NCBI GenBank assembly: GCA_049671745.1 | Contig: JBATVL010000042.1 | Span: 19,220-83,219, forward strand | Origin: SNAP01 sp049671745 | GTDB taxonomy: Bacteria; Bacteroidota; Bacteroidia; Bacteroidales; Marinifilaceae | Direction: 5' to 3' | DNA length: 64,000 bases | Shown here: positions 62,972-64,000 of the stretch, one piece after another | Position numbering within the stretch: the stretch's first letter is position 1 | Layout of the letters: each line of letters opens with the position of its first letter | Program-made: the position numbers and the translations under genes | The notes under the pieces: generated by a model | Seen by the model: the letters and a program-made list of their open reading frames with translations, nothing else | Told to the model about the DNA's origin: nothing | Databases searched by the model: none

Positions 62972-63232
62972 ATGACAATAGATAATCAATATAATCCCGA
63001 TATAGTTTTTCATCCAGCTTCTACTTTAAAAGAGAAGTTAGAGGAGATGGGAATGAGCACACATGAGTTTGCCTTGAAGACAGGTATGCCTGAAGATACT
63101 ATACTTTCAATATTAAAGCAGGAGAGTTCTGTAACTTCTGAGATGGCAATCTTGTTTGAGGATGTTACTGGGATTTCTGCAAAATTTTGGATTAACAAGC
63201 AGACTAGGTATGATGAATATATTAATATATAG
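62972..63232 (+). CDS. HigA-family antitoxin-like HTH protein, no toxin seen
   Basis: 86 residues of the XRE/HigA type: FHPASTLKEKLEEMGMSTHE, FALKTGMPEDTILSILKQES, SVTSEMAILFEDVTGISAKF and WINKQTRYDEY. HigA binds its own operator and neutralises HigB, an mRNA-cutting toxin that normally lies just upstream. Here the 200 bp upstream hold only a promoter-like box and no toxin frame, so it is an orphan that may act as a regulator. Confidence 0.85.
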   Translation: MTIDNQYNPDIVFHPASTLKEKLEEMGMSTHEFALKTGMPEDTILSILKQESSVTSEMAILFEDVTGISAKFWINKQTRYDEYINI

Positions 63233-63330
63233 TTTCTGCTTTAACTTCTATTGGTTTTTCTGGTGTAATAACTTACTATTTTAAAAAAAGAATAGATAAA
63301 AATAATATTCTCGAGATTGCTTTTCTTTCC

Positions 63331-63593
63331 ATGATAACTTTATTCGTATGAATTTTCCTAAGGACATGGAAAGTAACTAAGTGGGTAACCAAGAGAGTAA
63401 CTAAGTGAGTAATCAAGTGGAACCATTGTTACAAAAATTAGATGAGAAAAGTATTAATGTTCCTATTATTGAGGAACAGCAAAAGATAGCAGACTTCTTA
63501 TCTGTAATAGACAAGCAAATAGAGAAAACAGTATCTCAAATAGATAGTAGTAAAGCTTTTAAAAAGGGACTATTACAAAAGATGCTTCTATAA
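63331..63593 (+). pseudogene. hsdS C-terminal fragment, copy 2
   Basis: Near-identical to copy 1 at 59606. Reading from 63331 gives NFIRMNFPKDMESN, then two TAA stops in the 12-bp repeat region (63373-63418), then the open tail SNQVEPLLQKLDEKSINVPI, IEEQQKIADFLSVIDKQIEK and FKKGLLQKMLL. The 62-residue open end starting at GTG 63405 is only the last helix of HsdS; the TRDs are missing, so it cannot be a working specificity subunit by itself. Confidence 0.75.
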
Positions 63594-63700
63594 GTTGATA
63601 TGAAGATTAATTCTATAATGTAACTATTGTTTGTATATTGTGTAGTATTATAAAACGTACTAATTTTATTGATTCTTAAAAGTTATTAAAGAAAAGTAAG

Positions 63701-63946
63701 ATGAATATTTTAAATAGCATTCAAATAAAAAATTTTAGAGGATTTGATAATCTTGATATTGATGGGTTCTCTCAAATTAATTTGTTTATAGGTCGTAATA
63801 ATTCAGGTAAATCATCTGTTTTAGAAGCTATATTCTTATTGATGGGTATGTCTAATCCTATTCTTTCTAATAACATTAATAGAATGCGTGGATTGAATAT
63901 TAAGACTGCTGAGGAATTAAAATATTTATTCTACTTCATCGCCTAA
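63701..63946 (+). pseudogene. N-terminal fragment of an OLD-like ATPase, copy 2
   Basis: 81 residues: MNILNSIQIKNFRGFDNLDI, then Walker A GRNNSGKSS, VLEAIFLLMGMSNPI, and a stop after LKYLFYFIA. The same stop is present in copy 1, so the break came before the duplication. The downstream sequence keeps coding-like text in another frame (SPKVKGIESMFSLVVNIEK), consistent with a frameshift or small deletion in a larger OLD-type ATPase gene that continues past the window. Confidence 0.7.
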
Positions 63947-64000
63947 AGTTAAGGGGATAGAGTCTATGTTTTCTCTAGTAGTGAATATAGAGAAGAATTG

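Larger units (their letters stand above)
63331..64000 (+). repeat. Second copy of a duplicated segment (first at 59606-60060)
   Basis: From the hsdS tail to the window edge the sequence matches 59606-60060, apart from two deletions in the first copy (the stretch from 63625 to about 63823 that contains the ATPase N-terminus, and about 40 bp near 63845-63890). The last 100 bp (from TTCTACTTCATCGCC) are essentially identical in both. Confidence 0.85.

Overview
The window is AT-rich DNA from a member of the Bacteroidota, probably Bacteroidales. Supporting signs are promoters of the TTTG / TAnnTTTG type instead of sigma70 boxes, a PorT-like beta-barrel, tandem DUF6266-type proteins, a SlyD-type isomerase with a Cys-rich tail, and a long aryl-polyene type gene cluster of the kind common in this phylum. 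No species can be named from the sequence alone.

Layout. (1) 1-6.5 kb: housekeeping and envelope genes: purC (cut by the window edge), an eroded phoH stump translationally joined to purC, mazG, a small outer-membrane barrel, a TM2 protein, a LolA-like protein, YidD and two related secreted helical-repeat proteins. (2) 6.65-29.8 kb: one uninterrupted plus-strand run of about 22 genes that reads as an aryl-polyene-like lipid pathway: an aromatic amino acid ammonia-lyase makes the aryl starter, a PaaK/CapK-like AMP ligase probably activates it, three catalytic ketosynthases plus a Cys-less chain-length-factor-like partner elongate it on two dedicated ACPs, with a ketoreductase, two hotdog dehydratases and a thioesterase. 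Acyltransferases, a glycosyltransferase, a three-domain MMPL-acyltransferase-methyltransferase fusion and LolA/LolB-like proteins would attach the product to a lipid and move it to the outer membrane. (3) 29.8-37.9 kb: core genes: PBP1A, slyD, aroC, a dicarboxylate symporter, a YgjP-type metallopeptidase, a MscS-type channel and tRNA-Lys(TTT).

(4) 37.9-64 kb: an accessory region starting directly at the tRNA-Lys. It holds a phage-like minus-strand cassette (DUF6266-type proteins, amidase, holin-like protein, HTH protein), an 11-bp tandem repeat, a two-gene ATPase + PD-(D/E)XK-like module, a complete type I restriction-modification operon (hsdM, hsdS, hsdR), a Sel1-repeat protein, an apparently intact IS3-family element and its internally deleted, MITE-like relative, a two-gene ATPase + TOPRIM-like module comparable in layout to RloAB/PARIS/OLD-type defence, a HigA-like antitoxin with no toxin, and a decayed duplication carrying hsdS tails and ATPase fragments. 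No integrase is visible.

The best candidates for undescribed biology are the two ATPase-plus-small-partner operons (42.6-44.6 kb and 60.3-62.2 kb), the duplicated and decaying segment that brackets the second of them, and the polyene cluster with its radical SAM enzyme, C45-type Ntn hydrolase and NodB-type deacetylase.
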